Shown here piece by piece: positions 41,773-50,662 of a stretch of 64,000 nucleotides of DNA. Each line of letters opens with the position of its first letter. Within the stretch, counting starts at the first letter, position 1. The notes under the pieces were generated by a model. The model made no database searches and was not told where the DNA came from. It saw only the letters and a program-made list of their open reading frames with translations. The DNA comes from JALOAT01 sp041685115 (GTDB lineage Bacteria > Pseudomonadota > Gammaproteobacteria > Thiohalomonadales > Thiohalomonadaceae): assembly GCA_041685115.1 (NCBI GenBank), contig JAWLGK010000018.1:1-64000 (forward strand), in the 5' to 3' direction. The position numbers and the translations under genes are program-made.

Positions 41773-42066
41773 ATACCACCGGTAGAAGCCCACACACCGT
41801 GGGCGAAAGAAATTCAACGCAGAGCCACAGAGAGCACAGATAAAGATAACCGCGGGGGAAGGAATGCCTGCGCCGCCGAAACGGCGCCGTGGGCGACCGC
41901 GGCCCGCCTTCGCACCTGAATACCACCCGTAGGAGCCCACACCGTGGGCGAATGCCTTTCCAGCCGTCATCGAAGCCGCATTCGCCGACGGTGTCGGCTC
42001 CTACAACGCGTTCACCAAGTCAGATCCTTTTGCGTGGCCATCCGTGGCATCCCTGGTCGCTCTTTC
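41770..42066. repeat. GTAGGAGCC-family and related intergenic repeats
   Basis: The gap between the protease gene and pcm. Two near copies of TGAATACCACC(C/G)GTAG (41770 and 41918) each lead into GCCCACACCGTGGGCGA. The second is inverted against GGTGTCGGCTCCTAC (about 41990-42004). CAGAGCCACAGAGAGCACAG (41821-41840) belongs to another family. No gene supported. Confidence 0.7.
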
Positions 42067-42071
42067 TTCTT

Positions 42072-42716
42072 CTAACCCTCGTGCACCAGCGGTACGAAGG
42101 CGACCGGGAGCACGTGACGGGTGCTGACCTCCCCTGCCTCGCCCTTGGTGAGCACGCATAATTCCTGGCCGAAGAAGGGCTCGCCCAGCGGGATGACCAA
42201 CCGGCCACCCGGCTTCAGCTGTTCCACCAGCGGCGGCGGCACATGCGGTGCGGCGGCGGTGACAATGACACCGTCATAGGGTGCGTGCTCCGGCCAGCCT
42301 GGGTAGCCGTCACCATGGCGGACCTCCACGTTGTGGTAGCCGAGCGCGGCCAATCGCGTGGCGGCGTCCGCCGCCAGCGCGGGCACGCGCTCGATGCTGT
42401 AGACCTGGCGCACGAGGCAGGAAAGAACCGCGGCCTGATAGCCGGAACCCGTGCCGATCTCCAGCACCACCGCATCCGGCGCCAGGTCCAGCAGATCGGT
42501 CATGAGGGCAACCATGAACGGTTGCGAGATGGTCTGGCCTTCACCGATAGGCAAGGGCGCGTTGTCGAAGGCGGCGTGGCGCAGGCGCGCCGGCACGAAG
42601 CGCTCGCGCGGCACCTCGACGATGGCCGCAAGCACGCGCGGGTTGAGGGTTTCGCGGCCGGTGTAGCCGGCCGCGAGCCGGGTTTCTTCCTCGATGTCGC
42701 GCAACAGCCCCTTCAC
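42072..42716 (-). CDS. pcm: protein-L-isoaspartate O-methyltransferase
   Basis: 214 residues, normal length. The SAM-binding motif is VVLEIGTGSGYQAAVL, preceded by the family block LPIGEGQTISQPFMVALM, and followed by YDGVIVTAAAPHVP and LKPGGRLVIPLG. Repairs isoaspartyl damage in ageing proteins. The conserved hypothetical gene at 42746-43042 lies 29 bases upstream on the same strand. Confidence 0.95.
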   Translation of the reverse strand: MKGLLRDIEEETRLAAGYTGRETLNPRVLAAIVEVPRERFVPARLRHAAFDNAPLPIGEGQTISQPFMVALMTDLLDLAPDAVVLEIGTGSGYQAAVLSCLVRQVYSIERVPALAADAATRLAALGYHNVEVRHGDGYPGWPEHAPYDGVIVTAAAPHVPPPLVEQLKPGGRLVIPLGEPFFGQELCVLTKGEAGEVSTRHVLPVAFVPLVHEG

Positions 42717-42745
42717 CAGGGACTCATCGCGCGGTGAACGTTCGC

Positions 42746-43042
42746 TCAGTCCTCGAACTCCATATCGAGGGGATCGGACCAGTCCCTCGCACGGGCCGCG
42801 GAATCCGCCGTATCCAGGTCATCCGCGTCCAGGTCGTCGAAGGGACCACTCCAGTCCTCGGGCGGTGCACGACGCGTGAGCTCCATCTCCTCCCAGGTCT
42901 CCATGTCGAAGGATTCCACGCTACCGTCGAAGTACTGGACATCGACGGTAGCATCACCTTCGTCCACGAGGATCACCTCGAAGGATGCGCCGGTTTCGTC
43001 CTTGTACCAGTTGCCCATCTCGGGCGCATAACGATTGGCCAT
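42746..43042 (-). CDS. conserved small acidic protein of unknown function
   Basis: 98 residues from ATG 43042, preceded by GGAAGGGGG. It opens MANRYAPEMGNWYKDETG and forms a compact strand-rich half of about 55 residues followed by a very acidic Asp/Glu/Trp tail (FDDLDADDLDTADSAA). No signal peptide. I recall similar short proteins in gammaproteobacterial sulfur oxidisers but cannot assign a role. It precedes pcm in a likely operon. Confidence 0.75.
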   Translation of the reverse strand: MANRYAPEMGNWYKDETGASFEVILVDEGDATVDVQYFDGSVESFDMETWEEMELTRRAPPEDWSGPFDDLDADDLDTADSAARARDWSDPLDMEFED

Positions 43043-43132
43043 GTGACTACCCCCTTCCTGCCTCCCTCCCACGAATGGGAGTCCCTGTCGAAACATAGCA
43101 AGCAGGCGTCGTTTGTCACCGCGCAGCCGGCG

Positions 43133-43567
43133 TCACTGCACAGCCGGCGCGATGCGCTCGCGCGCGAGCTCGTTGCCCGCGCCATCCACCACGGAAACGG
43201 TCCATTCACCCGTGGCCCCCGAATCCAGATTCTTGCTCGACCACACACGCCAGCGGGAACCGCCGACGTTGAAAGGGATTTCTGCAACCACTTGGTCGCC
43301 CTGGGTCCAGCGATGGGTCACGGTCTGGCCTTCCAGGTTGCGCAGTTCGGTGAAGAAATACACACGGGGCGTACCGGGTTGCAGGGCCGTGAGCGTGTCC
43401 ACGGGCTCGCGCTCACTGATGTCACTGGTGAAAACGGCGCGGGCGACCTCCCCTGTCTGCGCCTGCGATTCGGGCTGCGCCGGTTGCGGTGCCTGCGCCT
43501 GGGCAAGAGCCTGTCCCATGGTCAGTGCTGCGCACACAGCCATCACACCGATGATGCCTTTTTTCAT
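43133..43567 (-). CDS. secreted DUF2914 protein
   Basis: 144 residues with signal peptide MKKGIIGVMAVCAALTMGQA and a Gln/Pro/Ala linker, then a DUF2914 beta-rich domain (RAVFTSDISEREPVDTL; VYFFTELRNLEGQTVTHRW; GSRWRVWSSKNLD). Likely periplasmic; function of the domain is not known. The start has AGAAAGAAG upstream. Independent of its neighbours, both of which lie at a distance. Confidence 0.85.
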   Translation of the reverse strand: MKKGIIGVMAVCAALTMGQALAQAQAPQPAQPESQAQTGEVARAVFTSDISEREPVDTLTALQPGTPRVYFFTELRNLEGQTVTHRWTQGDQVVAEIPFNVGGSRWRVWSSKNLDSGATGEWTVSVVDGAGNELARERIAPAVQ

Positions 43568-43660
43568 CTTCTTTCTCCTTGTGTGCGGCCCCGACCTGGG
43601 GCCGGTAATCCATCGTATACCGCGTCCGGCGTGCCCGGCGCGTGAATCACTTCACATCCG

Positions 43661-44908
43661 TTATACACCCTCGGCGAACACAAAGGGCGTATCGCGGCGC
43701 AGCTTGTATGCGGCCGCATCCACCACGCCCGCATCGGCCACGTGCGCACGGGCGCGCAACAGGGCCGGCTCGATGCGCCGGTCGCGCAGGTGGTAGCGTG
43801 CCTCCAGACCGATGTCAGCAAGGCTTGGACAGGACTCGTCGAACACGAACCGGTACATGTCCGTCATCATGCCGTAGCGAGCGGCCATGAGCGTGTTGGT
43901 GGCGTCTTTGACCGTGTCCACATCCGCGTCTTCCTTAACGAACAGACTGGTTACCATCATCACGGCGATGGCGTGCAATACGTCATAGCGCACATGGGCG
44001 ATGAGCACAATAAGATGATCCTGGGTAAGCGGCACGTCGTTGCGGTGCGCCCAGCGGATCATGCCGCCGAGCAGCAGGGAGAAGAACTCGGGCACGCCCC
44101 ATTCCATGCCAAGGCCCACGGACGCCAGGGCCTCCAGTGGCGTGAACGACGGGTCGCCCGCCACCAGGCGCTGGGTGAGCGCGTTATCGGCGACACCGTG
44201 CAGCAGCGGCACGTCCTGTTGGAGGAACGGGACGCCGAGTCCCTCGAACATCTTGCGGTACATGACCGGGTGGGTGGTGGAACCGAACAGGCCGGCCAGG
44301 CTGGGGTAGTCGTCCACGTCGTGCGTGCCGACCCCATACTCGTCGGCGATAAGCTGGGCGAGCACGATCTGGGCGAGCTCCGAGATGCGCTCGTTCAACT
44401 GGCCATACGGCATGTCCATGAGGCCGTTGAAACGCCCCAGCGCCAGTGCCACACACTGACGGGTGTTCTTCACCTGGTTGAAATAATTGAGCGCGAAGCG
44501 CGCGGCCTGCTCGCGGTTGAACTCGCCGCGGAAGAAACGCGCGAAAAAGGGATGGCGCCACACCGGGTGGCTCATCACGTGATCGTGCAGATCCAGGAAC
44601 AACCGGCCGATCTCGCCGGCGCGGAACAAACGGGAACGCGAGAACGGATTGCCCGGGTCCTGCGCAGCGAGAGCGCGCAGTTCCGCGAACATCCGGTTCA
44701 GTGCGTTGTCAGGGTTTTCGAGGTCGACGATGATCTTGCTGAAATCGTCCACCTGGCTGTGCTTGAAGCGGGCCAGCACCTCTTCGAGGTCCAGTTCCAG
44801 GAGATCACGGGAGGGGTGTACTTCCGGAAGCAGTCGCAACCGCCCATCGGGCAGCTCGTCGAGCAGGTCCGAAAAACGACTGACGCGCATGTTATCGGGG
44901 GAAGTCAT
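43661..44908 (-). CDS. heme-oxygenase-fold (TenA/PqqC-like) iron redox protein, putative
   Basis: About 415 residues, all-helical, soluble. The region around residues 115-165 (LHDHVMSHPVWRHPFFARFF, then ALNYFNQVKNTR) and later IADEYGVGTHD and AHVRYDVLHAIAVM place His and Glu as in di-iron heme-oxygenase-like proteins (PF14518-type). Such enzymes oxidise small molecules or precursors. Substrate unknown. The start at 44908 is the first ATG before the conserved part but its ribosome site (CGGAG) is 16 bases away; GTG 44941 is possible. Confidence 0.6.
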   Translation of the reverse strand: MTSPDNMRVSRFSDLLDELPDGRLRLLPEVHPSRDLLELDLEEVLARFKHSQVDDFSKIIVDLENPDNALNRMFAELRALAAQDPGNPFSRSRLFRAGEIGRLFLDLHDHVMSHPVWRHPFFARFFRGEFNREQAARFALNYFNQVKNTRQCVALALGRFNGLMDMPYGQLNERISELAQIVLAQLIADEYGVGTHDVDDYPSLAGLFGSTTHPVMYRKMFEGLGVPFLQQDVPLLHGVADNALTQRLVAGDPSFTPLEALASVGLGMEWGVPEFFSLLLGGMIRWAHRNDVPLTQDHLIVLIAHVRYDVLHAIAVMMVTSLFVKEDADVDTVKDATNTLMAARYGMMTDMYRFVFDESCPSLADIGLEARYHLRDRRIEPALLRARAHVADAGVVDAAAYKLRRDTPFVFAEGV

Positions 44909-45095
44909 CGCACCGCTGTGCTCCGGAATATTAGGATGCACTAACTTTACCTCCGCCCCCTGCGGAAGAAAACGGCCCCCACAGGGCTGGAGCGGCCCGG
45001 CGTCTGCGTAGCAGGCCTCCCATGCCTGGACGGGCTTGGGCTAAGTAGTTGATTCTGTATGCCGCGCACTGGCGCGGTCGAGGCGTGGAAAGCGA

Positions 45096-45635
45096 ATGGA
45101 CCACCCCATAGGAAAAATCCGGCTTCGCATCGGTGTGAGTGCCTGCCTGCTCGGTGAGGCCGTGCGCTACGACGGCACCGACAAGCGCGATGCAACCGTG
45201 GCGGCGCTGGCACGTGAATTCGAACTGGTGCCCGTCTGTCCCGAGATGGGCATCGGCCTGGGCGTGCCGCGCCCACCCGTGCAACTGGAAGGCGATCCGA
45301 CGGCCCCGCGTGCGGTGGGCGTCAGTTTGCGCGACATCGACGTCACGGACGCGCTCCTCGAACTCGGCGCACGCAGCGCACGGGAACTGGGAGAGCTTTG
45401 TGGTTTCGTGTTCAAGAGCCGGTCACCCAGTTGCGGCGTGAACAGCACCCCCGTTCATCTCGCCGGTGGCGGCATCCACCCAGGCGGCCGGGGGCTTTTC
45501 GCACACGCATTCATGGCGGCCCGACCCGATCTGCCTGTGGAGGAAAACGACGGCCTGGCCGATCCACAGCGGCGGGAAGAATTCCTTCGCCGTGTGAGGA
45601 GGTTTGGAAACACCCGTAGCCTGGATGAAGCGTAA
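45096..45635 (+). CDS. DUF523 family protein
   Basis: 179 residues. Typical DUF523: RIGVSACLLGEAVRYDG at the start, VPVCPEMGIGLGVPRPP and KSRSPSCGV with conserved Cys in the middle, suggesting a metal or Fe-S site. Function not established. Divergent from the putative iron redox gene. Confidence 0.9.
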   Translation: MDHPIGKIRLRIGVSACLLGEAVRYDGTDKRDATVAALAREFELVPVCPEMGIGLGVPRPPVQLEGDPTAPRAVGVSLRDIDVTDALLELGARSARELGELCGFVFKSRSPSCGVNSTPVHLAGGGIHPGGRGLFAHAFMAARPDLPVEENDGLADPQRREEFLRRVRRFGNTRSLDEA

Positions 45636-45982
45636 GTGGAATCCGGGGTTGTGCCTGTGGCCAGCGGGGCGGCGAAGGAGGTGCCCCTATAGCCGTACAC
45701 ATCGCCAAAGAAGCTGGTCATCACGAACATCCCCGGGGCCATTAGGTGATGATGCCACGGCTCATCGACGTACGCCGGCCAGTCCGGGCCGGGGCAGTTA
45801 TCGCCGTCCAGACCTGCCGCCAGGCACTGGCCCGTCAGATCGAACGAGGCTTAACCACAGGAAAATACCCCCAGTTTCATGCATTATGCGTGGCTTTGAA
45901 CGAAACCTTCGCGGTGAGCAGGGCATTAGCGCGTCGTACGCGTTCGAAACAGCGATTCGTAACATCCAAAGGACTGATCACG
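45636..45982. other. intergenic stretch without a supported gene
   Basis: 347 bases between the DUF523 gene and the helicase. In-frame upstream codons of the helicase exist from 45746 but show no domain similarity or ribosome site. On the minus strand a short frame reads GYRGTSFAAPLATG, which echoes the Ser motif of subtilases, but it has no context. Confidence 0.5.
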
Positions 45983-47794
45983 GTGGCTACCCTCATCCCT
46001 TCTATTGGTTCTGCACGATTCGATACCCGTGGCGAGCTGCGCCTGGCCGAACGACTGAAGGATTTCCTGGAAGACAATGCCTGGGTCTGGCACAACCTGC
46101 CGGTAGGGCGTTTGGGCAGACACCCGGATTTCATCGTGCTCCATCCCCAACAGGGGATTGTGGTACTGGAGGTGAAAGACTGGCGGCTGGAGACGATTAC
46201 CAAGGCGGACAAGAAGCAGGTCGAGCTGCTCACCGATAGGGGCATTGTCACCGTCGAGAACCCCTTCGAGCAGGTGCGGGGCTATATGTTCAACGTGGTG
46301 GACATGCTGAAGCGCGACCCGCTCCTGAAGATCGAGCAAGGCACGTTCAAAGGGCAGCTTGTCCTGCCTTTTGGCTACGGCGTGGTATTCACCAACATCA
46401 CGCGCAAACAGTTTGGCCAGACCGATCTGCACGAGATTTTTCCGCCAGACCGCATCCTGCTGCGTGACGAAATGTCAGAAAGCGCCGATCCGGACGGCTT
46501 TCGCAAACGGCTATGGAGAATGGTGTCGCCCCGCTCAGGGTCCGGCTTGAGTCTGCCCCAACTCGATCGGGTGCGTGCGCTGTTGTTTCCGGAGGTACGC
46601 GTTAGACAAATTGCGCTGGCGTTCGATGAGCCACCGCATTCACCCGCCGACGACCGCACCCTGGCAGTAATGGACCAGCAGCAGGAGTTGGTTGCCCGCA
46701 GTATGGGCGAGGGCCACCGCATCGTGCGTGGCGTCGCCGGTTCAGGAAAAACCCTCATCCTGGCATTTCGGGCCGAATACATGGCACGCACCGCGTCACG
46801 TCCGGTGTTGGTGCTCTGTTACACAAACGGCATTGCCGGGCGGCTCGAAAATACCATGCAGGATCGCGGTGTCGAGGATCGCGTGATCGTTTCTACATTC
46901 CACTCTTGGTGTTGGAAGATGCTTCGTACTTATGACATCCCCATACCTTCGGAAAGCAAAATTCCCGATTACCAGGAACGACTCGCAGCGGGTGTGCAGG
47001 CGGTGGTGAACGCCGTTGACCGCGGCCAGATACCTGCCGATCAATATGATGCAGTGCTTATCGACGAAGCGCACGATTTCGAGCCTCAATGGCTCGCGTT
47101 AGCCACCAGGATGGTCAGTCCTGATACCAAATCGCTTCTCATCGTCTATGACGATGCTCAGGCGATCTACAAGGGCCGCACGCGGCCGGTATGGAAACAG
47201 CTTGGCATCGAGGCCTCCGGCAGGACCACCGTTCTCAAAGTGAATTACCGCAACACGGTGCAGATTCTCCGTTTTGCACGGAAATTTGCCGCCGATGTAC
47301 TGGGTGCGCCGGGTGTATGCGCGGACGACGAAAATGCCATCCTGCTGCCTGAGGACGGCGGACGCGAGGGTGTGGATCCAATGGTGCGTCAGTGCGTGAG
47401 TTTCGATGAAGAGGGCCATGCGATTACCGAATGGCTTCTTGCGCGAAAAAATGCCGGCTACCTGTGGGGCCAAATGGCAGTCTTGTATCCGGAGCACCAT
47501 ATCGGCCAGCGATTCGAGAAGCTCCTGGTCAAGCATGCGATACCGGCGGACGTGGCCAAGAACAATCGCAACCGGGTAGATGCGAGCCGGGACGCGGTAC
47601 GCCTCCTGTCCATGCATACAGCCAAGGGGCTGGAATTTCCTTGTGTGGCCATTGGCGGCCTGGGGGCATTGGCGTCAGAAAACATCGAAGATGACGTGCG
47701 GCTGACGTACGTGGCCATCACCCGCGCCACCCATGAGGCACTTCTGACCTATTCGCATCAGACGCCGCTGATTGAGCTCTTGGTCTCGCCCTGA
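45983..47794 (+). CDS. NERD-domain UvrD/Rep-type helicase
   Basis: 603 residues from a GTG at 45983 (AAAGGA upstream). The N-terminal NERD nuclease-related domain has GRHPDFIVLHPQQGIVVLEV followed by KDW, the D-(I/V)-EVK pattern. Then a superfamily 1 helicase: Walker A GVAGSGKTLILAFRAEY, motif II YDAVLIDEAHDFEPQW, motif III-like LLIVYDDAQAIYKG, and C-terminal LLSMHTAKGLEFPCVA with VAITRATHEALL. ATP-dependent DNA translocase, possibly a nuclease, of unknown pathway; such genes occur in repair and in defence settings. The start is the least certain part. Confidence 0.85.
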   Translation: MATLIPSIGSARFDTRGELRLAERLKDFLEDNAWVWHNLPVGRLGRHPDFIVLHPQQGIVVLEVKDWRLETITKADKKQVELLTDRGIVTVENPFEQVRGYMFNVVDMLKRDPLLKIEQGTFKGQLVLPFGYGVVFTNITRKQFGQTDLHEIFPPDRILLRDEMSESADPDGFRKRLWRMVSPRSGSGLSLPQLDRVRALLFPEVRVRQIALAFDEPPHSPADDRTLAVMDQQQELVARSMGEGHRIVRGVAGSGKTLILAFRAEYMARTASRPVLVLCYTNGIAGRLENTMQDRGVEDRVIVSTFHSWCWKMLRTYDIPIPSESKIPDYQERLAAGVQAVVNAVDRGQIPADQYDAVLIDEAHDFEPQWLALATRMVSPDTKSLLIVYDDAQAIYKGRTRPVWKQLGIEASGRTTVLKVNYRNTVQILRFARKFAADVLGAPGVCADDENAILLPEDGGREGVDPMVRQCVSFDEEGHAITEWLLARKNAGYLWGQMAVLYPEHHIGQRFEKLLVKHAIPADVAKNNRNRVDASRDAVRLLSMHTAKGLEFPCVAIGGLGALASENIEDDVRLTYVAITRATHEALLTYSHQTPLIELLVSP

Positions 47795-47886
47795 TCAAGG
47801 ATACAGCACGACAGGATGGTGCAATTCAGATGACCATCCGAAGCCGCAAGGTCGTTTCACAACACGGGCCCCGGCCCGGGCACGGG

Positions 47887-47919
47887 TGAAAAAGAGCGCG
47901 GGAGGGTTTCCCCTCCCGC
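47887..47919 (-). terminator. terminator of soxB
   Basis: On the minus strand GCGGGAGGG GAAA CCCTCCCGC followed by GCTCTTTTT. A 9-bp perfect stem, 15 bases after the stop. Confidence 0.8.
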
Positions 47920-47934
47920 AAGCGGGGTTTGCCG

Positions 47935-49719
47935 TCAGGCCTTGGCGTAGTCGGCGAGGCCGGGATTGCCGGCGACGTTCTTGAGCTTGGGCGTGTTCAG
48001 CTTCTTGATGGACACGGTCTTCTGGTCGCGCAGGTAGTCGGCCACCACGTCCCAGATGGGACGGCCCGGCGACTGCGAACCCACCGTCGCCCAGCCGGCC
48101 ACCTTGTACTTCTTGTTGGCCGCGATCTTCGTGCCGTCGTCCAGTTGCATGTCGGAGATGCGCTTGCCCATATCGGCGGTCGGGTCGCAGGCATAATCCA
48201 GCCCGCCCACGCGCACCATGTCGCCGCCTTGCTGGTAGTACGGGTCCTTGTTGAACAGGTTGTCCGCAACGTCCTCGAGGATGAGTTTGATCTCCTCGCC
48301 GCTCATCTCGCGCACGTAGGTTTCGGGATAGGTGATGCAGGTCTGGTCGAGCACGTGTTCCATGGTGATGGCCTGGCCCGGCAGCACGGTGGTGCCCCAG
48401 CGGAAACCGGGTGACAGGGAAATCTGCGCATCGCCCACCACGCGCTGCGCGTCGCACACGATCTGGTCGAAGGTGCCATTGAAGTTGCCGCGGCGATACA
48501 GCACATCGCTGCTGACGGCGAGCTTCTCTTCGAGCCTGCTCTTGTACGGCGCGCGCGTCTTCTCGATGAACGCCGCCATTTCATTGTGCGGCTCGATGAG
48601 GTTGGAGAACACGGGCAGCAGGCGGTAACGGAAGTCCTGCACCTTGCCGCCGCGCACGTCCAGGTCCATGACGCCGAGGAACTTGCCGTTGGAACCGGCG
48701 TTGCACACCAGGGTGCGGCCGCCGCGGTTCTTCACCACCGTGGGCGCCGGCATGCCGTCGTGGGTGTGGCCGCCGAGGATCACGTCCACGCCGCTGACCA
48801 CCGAGGCCATCTTCAGGTCCACGTCCATGCCGTTGTGGGACAGCACCACCACCACGTCGGGCTTTTCGCTGGCACGGATCTCGTCCACCAGCTTTTGCAG
48901 CTCGGCGTCCTGGATGCCGAAGGTCCAGTCCGGGATGAAGCGCGAGGGATTGGCGATGGGCGTGTAGGGGAAGGCCTGGCCGATCACCGCCACCTTGGCG
49001 CCGCCCACCTCGCGGATGGTGTAGGGCTTGAAGGCGTGATTGGTGTTCTCGTCAAAGCCCTCGAAATCGGCGAAGCGGTAATCGAAAGCGGCGTCTTCCT
49101 TCACACGCACGTTGTGGGCAACGAACTCGCCCTTGAAGGCATGGACGTTCTTGATCACCTCTTCATCGGTGTAGGTGAACTCCCAGTGGCCGGTCATGAT
49201 GTCGACACCCAGCAGGTTGCAAGCCTCCACCATGTCCATGCCGCGCGTCCAGTACGCGGTGCCCGACCCCTGCCAGGTGTCGCCGCCGTCCAGCAGCAGC
49301 GAGTTGCCCGGGCCGCGCTCGGCGCGGACCCTGTCCACCAGCGTCTTGAGGTGGGCGAAGCCGCCTACTTTGCCGTAGGTCTCGGCCGCGCGCGCGAAGT
49401 CCAGATAGGAAAAGGCATGGGCCTCGACGGAACCCGGCGCGATGCCGAAATGGGCGAGGAGTTTGTCGCCGACGATGTGCGGGGCCTTGCCGAGCGAGCC
49501 GCCCACGCCCAGATTGACGTTCGGCTCGCGGAAATACACGGGATTGAGCTGCGCATGTACGTCGGTGATGTGCAGCAGGCTCACGTTGCCGAACTTGGGC
49601 ACCGCGTAGAGGTCGGCCGGCATGCGGCGCGCCGCGGCGCCCTGCACGAGCCCGGGAACCAGGCCGGCAGCGCCTGCAAGGCCCATCAGGGCGATGAACT
49701 GGCGACGACTCAGGGACAT
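47935..49719 (-). CDS. soxB: thiosulfohydrolase SoxB
   Basis: 594 residues from ATG 49719 (GAGGAG upstream). A twin-arginine signal (SLSRRQFIALMGLAGAAGLV) sends the folded enzyme to the periplasm. The 5'-nucleotidase-like dimetal fold is clear: LLHITDVHAQL, LLDGGDTWQGSG, IMTGHWEFTY, VLSHNGMDVDL, ILGGHTHDGMP. SoxB hydrolyses the terminal sulfone from SoxY-bound cysteine S-thiosulfonate, a core step of thiosulfate oxidation. It stands alone here, without soxXA or soxYZ, as in several Chromatiales where sox genes are scattered. A terminator follows. Confidence 0.96.
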   Translation of the reverse strand: MSLSRRQFIALMGLAGAAGLVPGLVQGAAARRMPADLYAVPKFGNVSLLHITDVHAQLNPVYFREPNVNLGVGGSLGKAPHIVGDKLLAHFGIAPGSVEAHAFSYLDFARAAETYGKVGGFAHLKTLVDRVRAERGPGNSLLLDGGDTWQGSGTAYWTRGMDMVEACNLLGVDIMTGHWEFTYTDEEVIKNVHAFKGEFVAHNVRVKEDAAFDYRFADFEGFDENTNHAFKPYTIREVGGAKVAVIGQAFPYTPIANPSRFIPDWTFGIQDAELQKLVDEIRASEKPDVVVVLSHNGMDVDLKMASVVSGVDVILGGHTHDGMPAPTVVKNRGGRTLVCNAGSNGKFLGVMDLDVRGGKVQDFRYRLLPVFSNLIEPHNEMAAFIEKTRAPYKSRLEEKLAVSSDVLYRRGNFNGTFDQIVCDAQRVVGDAQISLSPGFRWGTTVLPGQAITMEHVLDQTCITYPETYVREMSGEEIKLILEDVADNLFNKDPYYQQGGDMVRVGGLDYACDPTADMGKRISDMQLDDGTKIAANKKYKVAGWATVGSQSPGRPIWDVVADYLRDQKTVSIKKLNTPKLKNVAGNPGLADYAKA

Positions 49720-50012
49720 AAAGACTTCACTCCTCGATATTGTTTTGGTCCCGAGGGACTCGGGGACGGTACGCGGAGAGCTGATTCTCACAGCCACTTA
49801 GATAGAGTGTCGGGGCATGCGCGGTTTATTCCACCGCGGCGGTACGTCGCACGCAGACACTAACGAATGTGGCCGAGGGCCGCGATAGGCCAAAGGTGAT
49901 AACCAAGATAGGTCTTTGCCCGGAAAGGAAAACAACGCGCGAGGGCTTCCGACCGGCGGCCGATGTCCCTACTATAGTTGGCGAATTTTCACCCCAATCG
50001 ACGCACAGACCG

Positions 50013-50219
50013 ATGGACGCAATCGAAAACGCCCAACACGACCTGACCGAAGCGACGCTGAGCGTGGAGACGGCGATCGAACTCCTCGCCAGCCTGGAAC
50101 AGGACGGCAGCGAACACGCGCAGGAACTGCGTCAAATCCTGCGCGAGCTCGAACGTGTCAAGGAAGGATTGGAAGACTCCCACGCGCGCCTGGCGCCGTT
50201 GCGCACCGAGCACGCGTGA
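50013..50219 (+). CDS. small helical protein of unknown function
   Basis: 68 residues (MDAIENAQHDLTEATLSVET...), rich in Glu, Leu and Ala with heptad spacing, so a probable coiled coil. No signal or membrane segment. A TATAGT motif about 35 bases upstream could be a -10 box. It is followed after 3 bases by a small membrane-protein frame, so the pair may be an operon. Family not recognised. Confidence 0.6.
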   Translation: MDAIENAQHDLTEATLSVETAIELLASLEQDGSEHAQELRQILRELERVKEGLEDSHARLAPLRTEHA

Positions 50220-50222
50220 GCG

Positions 50223-50387
50223 ATGACAGATCGCCGCCTGCTGTTGCGGGTCGCCGCCAAGCTGCTCGCCTGGGTTGCCATCATCGCGGCCTTCGCGGTG
50301 CTGTTCGGCAGCCTGGCGCCGTCACCGGACGGCATGAGCGCGCGCCCGCGCGCCGAACCCCGCGCCTTGCCGCCTCCGCCGCCCTGA
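50223..50387 (+). CDS. 54-aa single-span membrane protein, putative
   Basis: Starts at an ATG 3 bases after the previous stop. Reads MTDRRLLLRVAAKLLAWVAI and continues IAAFAVLFGSLAP: one hydrophobic helix (about 9-31) after a positive N-terminus, so N-in. The tail is Pro/Ala/Arg rich and ends in five Pro. Too short for family recognition; support comes from tight linkage and composition. Confidence 0.5.
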   Translation: MTDRRLLLRVAAKLLAWVAIIAAFAVLFGSLAPSPDGMSARPRAEPRALPPPPP

Positions 50388-50393
50388 GCGGCC

Positions 50394-50660
50394 TCAGGAG
50401 CGCTTGCGCGCCAGATCCAGGTCGGCGTCGGGCGGCGGCGGCATCTGCACGTAGAAGCCCTGCTCGCGCAGGCTGCGCATGACCTCGCTCACGTCGCTGC
50501 GCGCCAGCCGCCGCTCCGGCGTGAGTTCCAGCTCAAAGACGAATTCCGGTTTGCCGAACGCCTTCATGACGGCCTCGGGGACCTGCTCGAAGTTGTCCTC
50601 GGCGGTGACGAACAGGTAAAGCTCCTGCTTCTTGGTACTGCGGTAGACGTAGCTCTTCAT
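50394..50660 (-). CDS. YcgL-domain protein
   Basis: 88 residues from ATG 50660 (GGAGTGAGC upstream, from the end of serB). It opens MKSYVYRSTKKQELYLFV and has FVFELELTPERRLAR, both typical of the small YcgL family of gammaproteobacteria, whose function is unknown. It directly follows serB and is cotranscribed. Tail after residue 70 is variable. Confidence 0.9.
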   Translation of the reverse strand: MKSYVYRSTKKQELYLFVTAEDNFEQVPEAVMKAFGKPEFVFELELTPERRLARSDVSEVMRSLREQGFYVQMPPPPDADLDLARKRS

Positions 50661-50662
50661 GC

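Noticed and set aside
45650..45742. GTSFAAP string on the minus strand, similar to a subtilase Ser motif
   Set aside because: Isolated: no Asp or His motifs, no signal peptide and no neighbouring fragments. Probably chance.
45746..45982. N-terminal extension of the NERD helicase
   Set aside because: No ribosome site and no conserved sequence; the GTG at 45983 has AAAGGA and begins the NERD domain.
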